From Methylosinus sp. PW1 (lineage in GTDB: Bacteria > Pseudomonadota > Alphaproteobacteria > Rhizobiales > Beijerinckiaceae): 64,000 bases of DNA. The number at the start of each line of letters is the position of its first letter. The stretch's first letter is position 1. The stretch is taken from positions 930,001 through 994,000 of the forward strand of contig NZ_JQNK01000009.1 of the NCBI RefSeq assembly GCF_000745215.1, read 5' to 3'. A model generated the notes under the pieces. The model saw only the letters and a list, made by a program, of their open reading frames with translations, ran no database searches and was not told where the DNA came from. Position numbers and translations under genes: made by a program. Positions 24,556 through 31,786 of the stretch are shown in pieces.

Positions 24556-24624
24556 TTCGATATCTCCTGACGATGTTTCTCCGGCGGCACGATCGCCGCC
24601 GGTGTCTTCCACGATCGTCGTCGA

Positions 24625-25041
24625 TCAGTTGCGCGCCGCGCCGACCGGAATCTCGATCTCGTCCGCGGCGGCGGTCTGTTCGGTCCACCACTCGAACTGC
24701 CAGGATTCGACCCAGTGCGGCACGATCCGATCGTTGCTGATGTGCAGGACGCGGAGGTCGAGGCGCTGGCCAAACGTGTTCGAACCAGGCGCGCCGACGA
24801 ACGCGAATTCCGCCTTGCTCGAATCTTTCGTCTCGATGACGACATGCGGATCCCCGGCGCCCTTCACATCCGAGTCCTTGCGAGGCGTGACGATGTCGCC
24901 GATCCTGAACAGGTTGCCGACGGCATATCGTTCCCCAGCTTCCCGCAGTCTCGCAATCGCGGCCTCCGGCAGGATGCTCGGCGACGTGGATTTGTTCGCG
25001 CCGGCGAGGTTGCGGAGGAATTCTTCGAATCCGTTTTCCAT
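24625..25041 (-). CDS. Hypothetical protein with ligand-like beta domain
   Basis: 138 residues; ATG 25041 with AAGGA-like sequence upstream. After an N-terminal helix the sequence reads FRIGDIVTPRKDSDVKGAG then PHVVIETKD, a pattern common in small phage proteins of unknown function. Conserved Trp-rich C-terminus (HWVESWQFEWW). No clear role. Confidence 0.58.
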   Translation of the reverse strand: MENGFEEFLRNLAGANKSTSPSILPEAAIARLREAGERYAVGNLFRIGDIVTPRKDSDVKGAGDPHVVIETKDSSKAEFAFVGAPGSNTFGQRLDLRVLHISNDRIVPHWVESWQFEWWTEQTAAADEIEIPVGAARN

Positions 25042-25137
25042 TGCGTTTTCCTTTCGATCTTCGATTTCACGGCGGGACATCCGTCCCCTTGGATCACGCC
25101 GGCGAGGGAGAGCCCCTGGCGTCGAATGTCCTCGTCA

Positions 25138-25386
25138 TCATGCGGCTTCCTTCTTTTCGACCGCCGCGAACATTCCCTCGAAATTGCCGATCGGCGCGTA
25201 TCCGTAGTGCGCGGCCACCCGAATGAATTCGAAGTCGTGGGCATCCGGCGACCTGAGCGATCGCGTGACGTTGCTGACGCCGATTCTCTTTGCGATCACG
25301 GATTTCGAGCCTTTCGGCATCGCCTCGACTTCTGCGAGAATCTTCGCGGCCAGCCTTCTTTTGGAAATCGTCTTTCCCCACCGCAT
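25138..25386 (-). CDS. Small DNA-binding-like protein
   Basis: 82 residues; ATG 25386 preceded by GGGGAGG. Basic helix-turn-helix-like segment KSVIAKRIGVSNVTRSLRSP. Directly follows the GcrA homologue (three bases apart), so it is probably co-translated with it. Likely a small transcription factor. Confidence 0.6.
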   Translation of the reverse strand: MRWGKTISKRRLAAKILAEVEAMPKGSKSVIAKRIGVSNVTRSLRSPDAHDFEFIRVAAHYGYAPIGNFEGMFAAVEKKEAA

Positions 25387-25388
25387 GA

Positions 25389-26138
25389 TCAGTGTCCTCC
25401 CCTGGCGCTGTCCGGCACGTAGGCGACCAGCTTGTGGTGCGCGCAGTAGCTGCGCCCGACGACCGGATGACCGCAGCAGGTCACGCCGAACGGGATGACG
25501 ACCGCCTCGGGCTCGACAACGGGATCGGGCTCGACGACCGCCGATTCCTTCGCCTGCGCTTCTTGTTCCGCGACATCGTCGATGATTTCGGCGAACAGCG
25601 GCATGGCGCGGGCCTTCCGCTTCGCCTTTTTCTTCGGCGTCTTCGGCGGCGTCGGCGTCTCGATTGCGTCGTCGATCCACGCGCACTGGACCGACGTCCT
25701 CTCGACGAACGGGATCCGCAGCGACGTCGGGGCGTCCATGACGACGGATTTCGGGATGGCCTTCTCCGGCGTTGACGACGCCCTGAGACTCCGGTCGAAC
25801 AAGGGCAGTCCACTGACCATGGCCGCCATCCGCTTCGACTGGACGCGCCTCGCGATTCCGGCGTCACGCGGCCCGGCGCCCTTCCCGCGTCTCGGCCTCT
25901 GCGGGCACGCTTCCTGACCGAGCGTCAATCGTTTGGCGGACCGCACATCCTGCCCGAGCCTCACTTCCTGCTTGGGAGGCACCCACGCGACGCCTTTATC
26001 GCGAAGCCTCTTCAGCTTTCCGAGCACCGCGCTGCGCGGCATATCCAGCATCCGCCCCATCGCGCTGTAGGACATGCCGCCAGCGACGACGAGGGACTGG
26101 AGCCTCGATTCTCTTTCCATCGTCCACGATATCGTCAT
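25389..26138 (-). CDS. GcrA-family cell-cycle regulator homologue (phage-encoded)
   Basis: 249 residues; ATG 26138 preceded by GGAG. The N-terminus SWTMERESRLQSLVVAGGMSYSAMG...SAVLGKLKRL follows the GcrA DNA-binding domain (SWTDERVELL...IGKVHRLGL in cellular relatives). The C-terminus has the GcrA metal-site pattern: CAWI, then CCGHPVVGRSYCAHH and a final VAY. Between them lies a long basic, Pro/Glu-rich insertion of about 150 residues not typical of cellular GcrA. In alphaproteobacteria GcrA binds RNA polymerase sigma-70 and activates promoters with methylated GANTC sites. The phage copy probably redirects that circuit. Confidence 0.75.
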   Translation of the reverse strand: MTISWTMERESRLQSLVVAGGMSYSAMGRMLDMPRSAVLGKLKRLRDKGVAWVPPKQEVRLGQDVRSAKRLTLGQEACPQRPRRGKGAGPRDAGIARRVQSKRMAAMVSGLPLFDRSLRASSTPEKAIPKSVVMDAPTSLRIPFVERTSVQCAWIDDAIETPTPPKTPKKKAKRKARAMPLFAEIIDDVAEQEAQAKESAVVEPDPVVEPEAVVIPFGVTCCGHPVVGRSYCAHHKLVAYVPDSARGGH

Positions 26139-26149
26139 GACCGATCTCC

Positions 26150-26857
26150 TCACGCAGCGGTGTAGAGCGAGGCCGACATGCGGCGATGGATGAGACGCGC
26201 CTTCTCTACGTCGTCGGCGCAGTAGAGCGCGGCTCGCACGGGATCGGTCGCCCAGAGCCCCGCGAACTTGCTGCCGTCCAGGCCTTCGTATTTTCCGCCG
26301 ATGCCAAGAGCTCTGGACAGCTTGTCGAGGCTGACGCGGTCGTGCGTACCGGCCCAGGCGATCATCGTATCGAACACGTTGTCGTCCCATGCGCGTGGTG
26401 CGATCGGAAACCAGCGCGGGATCTTCAATCCGAGAATGACGGCTCTCTGGACGATGAAGCGAATGTCGAAGTTGACGACGTTGTGCCCGATCACGCGGAC
26501 GATTGCGTTGCCGTCGAAGAGTTCAAAGAACGATTGCAGCAGCGCTTTTTCGTCGAACGGCGACAGTCCCGGCTTCGTGAAGCGCTCGCCGTCCTTCTCG
26601 ACCTCGCCGTCCGTGGCCGTCCATGTGGTGACCGGATCGTCGCCGATCGCGAATCCGATGATCGCGAGGCGTCCGAACGCGGCGTCGAGACCGGTTTTCG
26701 CGACGGCCTCGGAAGCCTTCTCCGCTTTGTAGTCCGAGATCTTCTGCGGATCCTTGTAATTGCTCGGCGCCTCGATGCTTTCGAGAATGAAGCGCTTCAC
26801 CGCTTCGTCGTCCGTCGGCAGGGTTTCAACATCGAGATAGAGATTGTGGATCGTCAT
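26150..26857 (-). CDS. DEDD-type 3'-5' exonuclease
   Basis: 235 residues; ATG 26857 with AAGGGA upstream. Exo I: LYLDVETL; Exo II: GHNVVNFDIRF; Exo III: YCADDVEKARLI with its Asp. This matches DNA polymerase B-type 3'-5' exonuclease domains used by phages as stand-alone nucleases. Likely acts in phage DNA replication or repair; no polymerase gene is in the window. Confidence 0.82.
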   Translation of the reverse strand: MTIHNLYLDVETLPTDDEAVKRFILESIEAPSNYKDPQKISDYKAEKASEAVAKTGLDAAFGRLAIIGFAIGDDPVTTWTATDGEVEKDGERFTKPGLSPFDEKALLQSFFELFDGNAIVRVIGHNVVNFDIRFIVQRAVILGLKIPRWFPIAPRAWDDNVFDTMIAWAGTHDRVSLDKLSRALGIGGKYEGLDGSKFAGLWATDPVRAALYCADDVEKARLIHRRMSASLYTAA

Positions 26858-26860
26858 CGT

Positions 26861-27124
26861 TCAGTTCCCTTCCCCGACATCGAAGCATTCGATGGCCATT
26901 CGCAGCGCCTCGTCGCGCTCGTCTCTCTGATCCCATTCCCGCACGGCTATCCGGAACAAGCCCGCACGGACAGGATCCGTCAGCCTGCGCCGCCCGCCCA
27001 TGACCGCCCGGATCAGGGCATCCGAGACGCCAAGATCACGTGCAAGAGGACGTCGCCATTCCACTCCGTAGAGCATGGCGCCCAGCGATTTGATTGCTTC
27101 GATGTCGGTGTTTCGAGTGTCCAT
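26861..27124 (-). CDS. Helix-turn-helix regulator B (switch side)
   Basis: 87 residues. LYGVEWRRPLARDLGVSDALIRAVMGG forms a helix-turn-helix, and the C-terminal part REWDQRDERDEALRMAIE matches regulator A at 6197-6526. It is the first leftward gene beside the divergent control region with the SOS-type box, a classic place for a phage repressor or Cro-like protein. It is too short to contain a LexA-like cleavage domain, so control by LexA itself or by another partner is more likely. Confidence 0.72.
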   Translation of the reverse strand: MDTRNTDIEAIKSLGAMLYGVEWRRPLARDLGVSDALIRAVMGGRRRLTDPVRAGLFRIAVREWDQRDERDEALRMAIECFDVGEGN

Positions 27125-27214
27125 GTCCTCATTCCGCGCACAATTTTCAATGTCGTCAAATTATTTTTTGAAAAATTAACCAAACCTCAAAATGGATGAC
27201 AAGGTTAGACCCAC

Positions 27215-27229
27215 GTTCTCGCGACGTTC
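27215..27229 (+). promoter_or_regulatory. SOS-type box, GTTC-N7-GTTC
   Basis: GTTC at 27215-27218, seven bases, GTTC at 27226-27229: the alphaproteobacterial LexA pattern. A second overlapping dyad GTTCTGAGAAC follows (27226-27236). It sits between divergent genes at 27124 and 27424, just upstream of a predicted promoter. Confidence 0.65.
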
Positions 27230-27239
27230 TGAGAACATG

Positions 27240-27274
27240 CCAATGTTGACACCTTGCGATGATCTTTTTTCATA
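27240..27274 (+). promoter_or_regulatory. Switch promoter with shared 14-bp operator
   Basis: TTGACA at 27246-27251, 17-bp spacer, TTCATA at 27269-27274. The -35 lies inside CCAATGTTGACACC (27240-27253), a 14-mer that recurs exactly on the minus strand at 30927-30940 and 31004-31017. The rest of 27125-27423 is AT-rich and shows no gene. Confidence 0.6.
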
Positions 27275-27423
27275 AAATATGAAAAACTAGATTGACGGAC
27301 ATGAGGAGCGAGCTCACATTGATATCAACGAGCGACGGAGTGCCGCCGATCCCTGGGATCGGAACCATCGGTCGGATGAACGGACGCCCGAAGGGGTGGT
27401 GTCTCCAAGGACGGGAGAAAATC

Positions 27424-27714
27424 ATGTCGAAGCTCGAAAAACTCGTCGACCGCGTTGATAACGCGAAGTCCCTGAAGGCGCTCTGCAAGGCGCTCAACGC
27501 CCTCTCGATCGAATGCGACGAGCAGGAAATCACGTTGGACGAAGCGGGAGTCGACCTCGATTATCTCCCTGCATTCGGCGACTGCGAGGACTTCCACGAT
27601 CCGAAGCAGTTCATCACTTGGTCCGCGACGGAACTGCTCAACTACGACTGGAATCTCTCTCCTGGCGAGAAGTTCGCCGTCCTGCCGCGCGAGGATTTCG
27701 AACTTCGCGACTGA
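27424..27714 (+). CDS. Small hypothetical protein
   Basis: 96 residues; ATG 27424 follows GGAGAA. Acidic, mostly helical N-terminus (MSKLEKLVDRVDNAKSLKAL), Asp/Tyr-rich middle. First rightward gene from the switch promoter. No family recognised. Confidence 0.62.
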   Translation: MSKLEKLVDRVDNAKSLKALCKALNALSIECDEQEITLDEAGVDLDYLPAFGDCEDFHDPKQFITWSATELLNYDWNLSPGEKFAVLPREDFELRD

Positions 27715-27814
27715 CGCAAGGCCGAAACCTAGGCGGCGCTGGGCGTCGCCGATGGTCGCCGGGGTGGAGCCCCGCCTGACGAAGGCCGTCAGAAACCGAT
27801 CAAGGAGAACCCCG

Positions 27815-28321
27815 ATGAGATATTCCCCAAATCCATATCTCGTTCGTTTCGACGGTGAACACATCGTTCCGCCGGTAGAGTGGACATCCAAGCAGGCGAA
27901 GCGTCTCTATGATGCCGGAGCCGACGGCGAAACCTGCGGCTATGACGGCGACCACCACTGGATCAACCACGCCGTCGGCGGCACGATCCGCATCGCGCTG
28001 GCTCCGACGCACCGCGCGGCCTCGAAGTTCGGGACGGATCCGAAATGCGCGGAGGCGCATGCCCGCTGGGAGATCGCCAGAATGCGCGCCGAGGCGGATC
28101 GGCTCGAACGCGAACTGAACGCCTATGGCGGCAGCGCTTTCATTGAGAAGCCCTTCCCCGTTCGGTCGCCGAAGAACGGAGCCGACGCCGAGGAATTCCT
28201 GTTCGGCCTGATGAAGTCCAAGGCGACCGACATCTTCGTGAACGGCCATCACTTCAAGCGCGATCAGGGCAACGTCTTCCACGAAGTCGTGAAATCGAAG
28301 GAGATCGCCAAGGCGGCCTGA
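27815..28321 (+). CDS. Hypothetical protein
   Basis: 168 residues; ATG 27815 preceded by AAGGAG. N-terminal domain with YDGDHHWINHAVGG, then a charged helix (RMRAEADRLERELN) and a C-terminal segment with IFVNGHHF. No known family. Second gene of the rightward cluster. Confidence 0.6.
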   Translation: MRYSPNPYLVRFDGEHIVPPVEWTSKQAKRLYDAGADGETCGYDGDHHWINHAVGGTIRIALAPTHRAASKFGTDPKCAEAHARWEIARMRAEADRLERELNAYGGSAFIEKPFPVRSPKNGADAEEFLFGLMKSKATDIFVNGHHFKRDQGNVFHEVVKSKEIAKAA

Positions 28322-28380
28322 AGAACGCGACGACGGAGCCCGCGCCGGACAATCGCGGGACAGGATTTCCACATCCAACG

Positions 28381-28398
28381 CGTGGTTGCAACGAGTTC
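28381..28398 (+). repeat. Fourth copy of the TGCAACGAGTT leader
   Basis: GTGGTTGCAACGAGTT lies just upstream of the ribosome site of the gene at 28415, as it does before the genes at 7184 and 8042. A shared leader or regulatory motif. Confidence 0.6.
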
Positions 28399-28414
28399 AC
28401 CAGGGAGAGACACG

Positions 28415-28729
28415 ATGTTCCAACTCATTGTCGCGGTCGTCTCGATCGCACTCGTCGCCGCCATAGCCGTGGCGACGCTCTACTACGGCGGATCGGCTTT
28501 TTCCGCGTCGTCCTCGAAAATCGATGTGATCGCCGAAATGCGGCGCGCCGATGAAGCCAGGATGGCTGCGGTCCTCGGCGAGCGCGAACGCCCCGCGCCC
28601 GTGCTGACGTGCCCGGCGCCGCTGCCGATCATCGAGACATCCGCATTCGCCGTAGTCGCCGAAACGTTCGCCGCCGGCGTCCTGATCGGATCGGCTGCCG
28701 CCGCTTCCATCCTTCGCCGCATCGCCTGA
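28415..28729 (+). CDS. Small membrane protein
   Basis: 104 residues; ATG 28415 with GGAGAG upstream. N-terminal hydrophobic segment (FQLIVAVVSIALVAAIAVA) and a C-terminal one (AETFAAGVLIGSAAAASIL). Two-pass topology and size fit a holin- or antiholin-like protein, but nothing in the context proves it. Confidence 0.58.
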   Translation: MFQLIVAVVSIALVAAIAVATLYYGGSAFSASSSKIDVIAEMRRADEARMAAVLGERERPAPVLTCPAPLPIIETSAFAVVAETFAAGVLIGSAAAASILRRIA

Positions 28730-28739
28730 GGAGATCCAG

Positions 28740-29402
28740 ATGCCCTACCTCATCGAAGAAAGATACGGCAACGCGAGGGTGATCCGTTCCTTCGCCTTCG
28801 CCACACGCTCGGACGCCGACGCTTTCATAGAGAGCGCGATTCTGTATCTCGACTCCATGCGCGGTCTTCCCGGCGCCGCCGAAATTCGCGCCAAGTCGTC
28901 GTTCCGCGTCCTTGACGCCGCGCTGCATCCGGAGATCAAACATTTCCTGATGACCGTGGACATGGCCTTCGAATCCTGGTGCGGCGCATGGCGCACGGAC
29001 GCCGTCCGCAAGACCACGTTGCTGTTTCCGCCGTCGATCGAGGCTATCATTCGACGCATTCCGGAAGTCCTGCGTGGGCGTCGGATCGATCTCGACGTCG
29101 GACCGGTGGCCTACATAATCGACGGAAAACCCGATAACTACGGCGTCTCGATAGCCGTGGGGCACATCTACGATCACGACTCTGTGAAGCATTACAGCCG
29201 CCCCAAGGACGGCTCGCCGCTGCTGGAGGTCGTCACGCCGCACAACGTCTTCATGGTCGGGACGCCTGATTTGACGCCGGCGTCGCAGTGGATACAAGAC
29301 GGCCTGATGACGCGCTGCATCCGCAGTCATCTGATGCCTTTGAAAGGACGCCGCGGCGGCTATGAAAAGATCGAGAAAAGCCAACTGCAAAGGGTCGTCT
29401 GA
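28740..29402 (+). CDS. Hypothetical protein
   Basis: 220 residues; ATG 28740 after GGAGATC. Mixed alpha/beta, with DLDVGPVAYIIDGKPDNYGVS and a His/Asp-rich segment IYDHDSVKHY. No motif recognised. Its stop overlaps the next start. Confidence 0.6.
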   Translation: MPYLIEERYGNARVIRSFAFATRSDADAFIESAILYLDSMRGLPGAAEIRAKSSFRVLDAALHPEIKHFLMTVDMAFESWCGAWRTDAVRKTTLLFPPSIEAIIRRIPEVLRGRRIDLDVGPVAYIIDGKPDNYGVSIAVGHIYDHDSVKHYSRPKDGSPLLEVVTPHNVFMVGTPDLTPASQWIQDGLMTRCIRSHLMPLKGRRGGYEKIEKSQLQRVV

Positions 29403-29746
29403 TGGGCACGGAATATATCACTGAAGAAGAGCTCCTGAAGCTCCTCGACAGGCTCGCGGACGATCTGACGCTGGACCGGCTGTCGAAGCTGACGGGATCC
29501 GGGCTGTCGACCGTCCACGCGGTTCTGCACGGCGACCTCAAGATGAATGACCGTATCGCCGGCGCGCTCGGATATCGACGCGTGAGAGTCTGGGAGAAGA
29601 TCCCAGGCTTCGACGGCTCCGCGCTGATCGACGCGGCGGGGGCGGCTCGGTCGGAAGCCGAAGTGCTGGCGTATCTCGAGTTGGAGCGCCGGGCGGAACA
29701 GACGATACGAGACCAATTGAAGCCGAAGAAGAAGAAGAAGGTGTGA
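29402..29746 (+). CDS. Small helix-turn-helix-like protein
   Basis: 114 residues; coupled to the upstream gene. LDRLSKLTGSGLSTVHAVLHG is a helix-turn-helix, followed by NDRIAGALGYRRVRVWEKIPG, the same module as in the C-terminus of the protein at 8042-8899. The C-terminus is Lys-rich. Probably DNA binding. Confidence 0.65.
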   Translation: MGTEYITEEELLKLLDRLADDLTLDRLSKLTGSGLSTVHAVLHGDLKMNDRIAGALGYRRVRVWEKIPGFDGSALIDAAGAARSEAEVLAYLELERRAEQTIRDQLKPKKKKKV

Positions 29747-29834
29747 GCGACTCTTTCTTCTTTCTTGGCTGCATGTGAATTTGAATTCGACGATGCGTGG
29801 TTGAGAGTATCGACGTAATCGAGGAGGACGACAC

Positions 29835-30521
29835 ATGCTTGGAAGAATTCTCGCGGCGATCGGTCGCGCAATGAGAAGCATCGGCAGTGGGATTTGGGAG
29901 CCGCTGGAATTCACCTGGGGCGCGGCGACGCACGTCTGGGACGACGTCGGGGACTATGTGAAGGCTCCGTTCCGTGCGGCCGGCGCCGTCGCGGGAACCG
30001 CAGCGAAAGCGACGGTCGGAATGGTTGCCCTTCCATTCGAGGCCATCGGCGCCGGCATGGCGGCCGGGCAGCAGACGTCGTCGACTCCTGCCGTCGCTGC
30101 GGCGACCCGGCGAGTCGGCGAACTGGAGCAGGCCGCTGCGGATCGCGAGGCGAGGCGCGTCGCCCGCGAGGCTGCAAGACCGGTCCCGGCATGGAAGGTC
30201 GCCATCGCCGCGTCGAAGGCCGTCCTTGCCGGCGAGACGCCGGAGCCGGCGGCGTCGCGTCATCTTCCGTTCGAGCAGCGGGCCTGGATCGGCATGATGG
30301 ATCGTCGGCAGGCGATAATCGTCCGCAACGCGGATCCGATGGACCTCTACAGATTTTTCGCGGGCACGGGCGAGATCGACGGCTTGAAGCGGCTGACGGC
30401 GGAGCAGATCGCCGAAGTCCAAAAGGGCTACGAGAAGGCGGCGAAGATCATGCGGACGGAGAAAAGGATCCCGACGCCTGAGGACGTCGCCGACGACGAC
30501 ACGGTTTCCTGCAAGATCTGA
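29835..30521 (+). CDS. Ala-rich hypothetical protein
   Basis: 228 residues; ATG 29835 with GAGGAGG upstream. The N-terminal 75 residues alternate hydrophobic and glycine patches (AIGRAMRSIGSGIWEPLEF...VALPFEAIGAGMA), which could associate with membranes. Then an Ala/Arg-rich helix and a C-terminal acidic domain. Followed by a strong terminator. Confidence 0.6.
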   Translation: MLGRILAAIGRAMRSIGSGIWEPLEFTWGAATHVWDDVGDYVKAPFRAAGAVAGTAAKATVGMVALPFEAIGAGMAAGQQTSSTPAVAAATRRVGELEQAAADREARRVAREAARPVPAWKVAIAASKAVLAGETPEPAASRHLPFEQRAWIGMMDRRQAIIVRNADPMDLYRFFAGTGEIDGLKRLTAEQIAEVQKGYEKAAKIMRTEKRIPTPEDVADDDTVSCKI

Positions 30522-30540
30522 CGCCGACGCCGGAAACGAG

Positions 30541-30569
30541 AAAGCCCCCGACGCCGGGGGCTTTTTTTT
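30541..30569 (+). terminator. Rho-independent terminator
   Basis: AAAGCCCCC, loop GACGCC, GGGGGCTTT followed by T8: perfect stem and U tract. Ends the rightward cluster 27424-30521. Confidence 0.92.
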
Positions 30570-30837
30570 ATGCCGACTTGCGACCGTCCCTTCGTCGCTT
30601 GGCCGAGGCGATGGCCATCGCGAAGGCGTCGTCGTCGGCAGCGGCACGGGATTCGTCCTCCCGGTCGGCGGCGACAATGCGATCGAAGGCGCGCTGGGCG
30701 CGGGCTTCGAGCCGGTCGAGTTCACGAAGGGCATGGAGATCGCGAATCTCGCGCTCATACGCCTCGCGCTGATCGCGTGCGCCGAGGGCCAAGCCCATCG
30801 CCAATCCCCAATTGTCGTTGCGTCCGCCGTTCCACAT
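30568..30837 (-). CDS. Small hypothetical protein
   Basis: 89 residues; ATG 30837 chosen because GGAGG lies eight bases upstream. Helical, Arg/Asp-rich (DREDESRAAADDDAFAMAI). Its 3' end reaches the terminator. Two copies of the 14-bp switch operator with TTGACA lie upstream. Confidence 0.58.
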   Translation of the reverse strand: MWNGGRNDNWGLAMGLALGARDQREAYEREIRDLHALRELDRLEARAQRAFDRIVAADREDESRAAADDDAFAMAIASAKRRRDGRKSA

Positions 30838-30926
30838 CGTGTCGTCCTCCGTCTTCATTCAGCTATAGCAGCACGAAATTGAGGAAATACCAGGCCGTTC
30901 CGGATAATTTTCCGGATCGGCGCCGA

Positions 30927-31017
30927 GGTGTCAACATTGGGGAAAGCCGCACCAAATTTTCTCATGCGGCTCGCTCGCGAAGATTGGAATCGTCCGACGC
31001 CAAGGTGTCAACATTGG
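30927..31017 (-). promoter_or_regulatory. Two promoter/operator copies CCAATGTTGACACC
   Basis: Exact copies on the minus strand at 30927-30940 and 31004-31017, 77 bp apart, each holding TTGACA as a likely -35. They point to the gene at 30568-30837. The same 14-mer overlaps the switch promoter at 27240. Between 30838 and 31055 no gene is seen. Confidence 0.65.
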
Positions 31018-31055
31018 TTTTTTCGAACGCCGTCTCCTTCCGGTCCCATCACATA

Positions 31056-31391
31056 TTAGGAGACATCCAGCTTCCTCGGCGTCGCCAGCAGGCCGTCCCA
31101 GGATCCGTCGCCGACGCGGTGGAGGACGCGGGCGATCTGTTTCCTGCTCTCCCGTGCGTATCCCGCCTCTTCCAACATCCGCAGCGCGATTTCGACGACC
31201 TCGCCGATTTCCGACTTTCGGCGCCACGCCAGCCTGACATCCGATTCATGTCTGTCGCGCAGGACGACGCCGATCGCCCGGACGAGGAAACTGTCGATGA
31301 CGCGGGGATCCGCCAGCCCCGCCTCGGCGTCCCTTTCGCGTTTCAGTCTCTGCCGTCCGCGATCCGATCTCTTTCTCGTTTCATTGCTCAT
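31056..31391 (-). CDS. Small hypothetical protein
   Basis: 111 residues; ATG 31391 preceded by GGAGG. Basic N-terminus (RKRSDRGRQRLKRERD), then helices. Follows copy J of the 28-bp element. No family recognised. It lies just upstream of the duplicated switch operator. Confidence 0.58.
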   Translation of the reverse strand: MSNETRKRSDRGRQRLKRERDAEAGLADPRVIDSFLVRAIGVVLRDRHESDVRLAWRRKSEIGEVVEIALRMLEEAGYARESRKQIARVLHRVGDGSWDGLLATPRKLDVS

Positions 31392-31415
31392 CGAAAATCC
31401 CTCCGATTCCCAACC

Positions 31416-31443
31416 GGTGAAGGGAATTCATGAAAATCGCAAT
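31416..31443 (-). promoter_or_regulatory. 28-bp upstream element, copy J
   Basis: Minus strand: ATTGCGATTTTC then, after ten bases, TTCACC; GAATC follows within ten bases. Precedes the gene starting at 31391. The rest of 31444-31786 shows no convincing gene. Confidence 0.68.
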
Positions 31444-31786
31444 GCGGATTCGTCACGTGAGGCGTCATGCCAAACCGTCATGGCGTCCCCCCATTACCTG
31501 CTGCCATTGAAACCTTTTTATCCGCCGCGGTAACGGAAATATCCGCGGGACTCGTGACGCCCGGAAACGCCCCTATTTTCGATTTTTCGTCCGCCGTCAC
31601 GAAAACCGAACCGTCAGGATGGCCCGTAGGACGCCTCGGAGCGATCGACTGGATGAATATGACTTCCTGAAATTAGAGGCGCGCCTTGAGGCATCCAGAC
31701 GCGTTTTATAGGCATTGGCCTTTTCGAGAGTTATCGCAACTACACCGCAACTCGTGGAGTAGTCGCGAAAACCCTCGAATTCGGCG

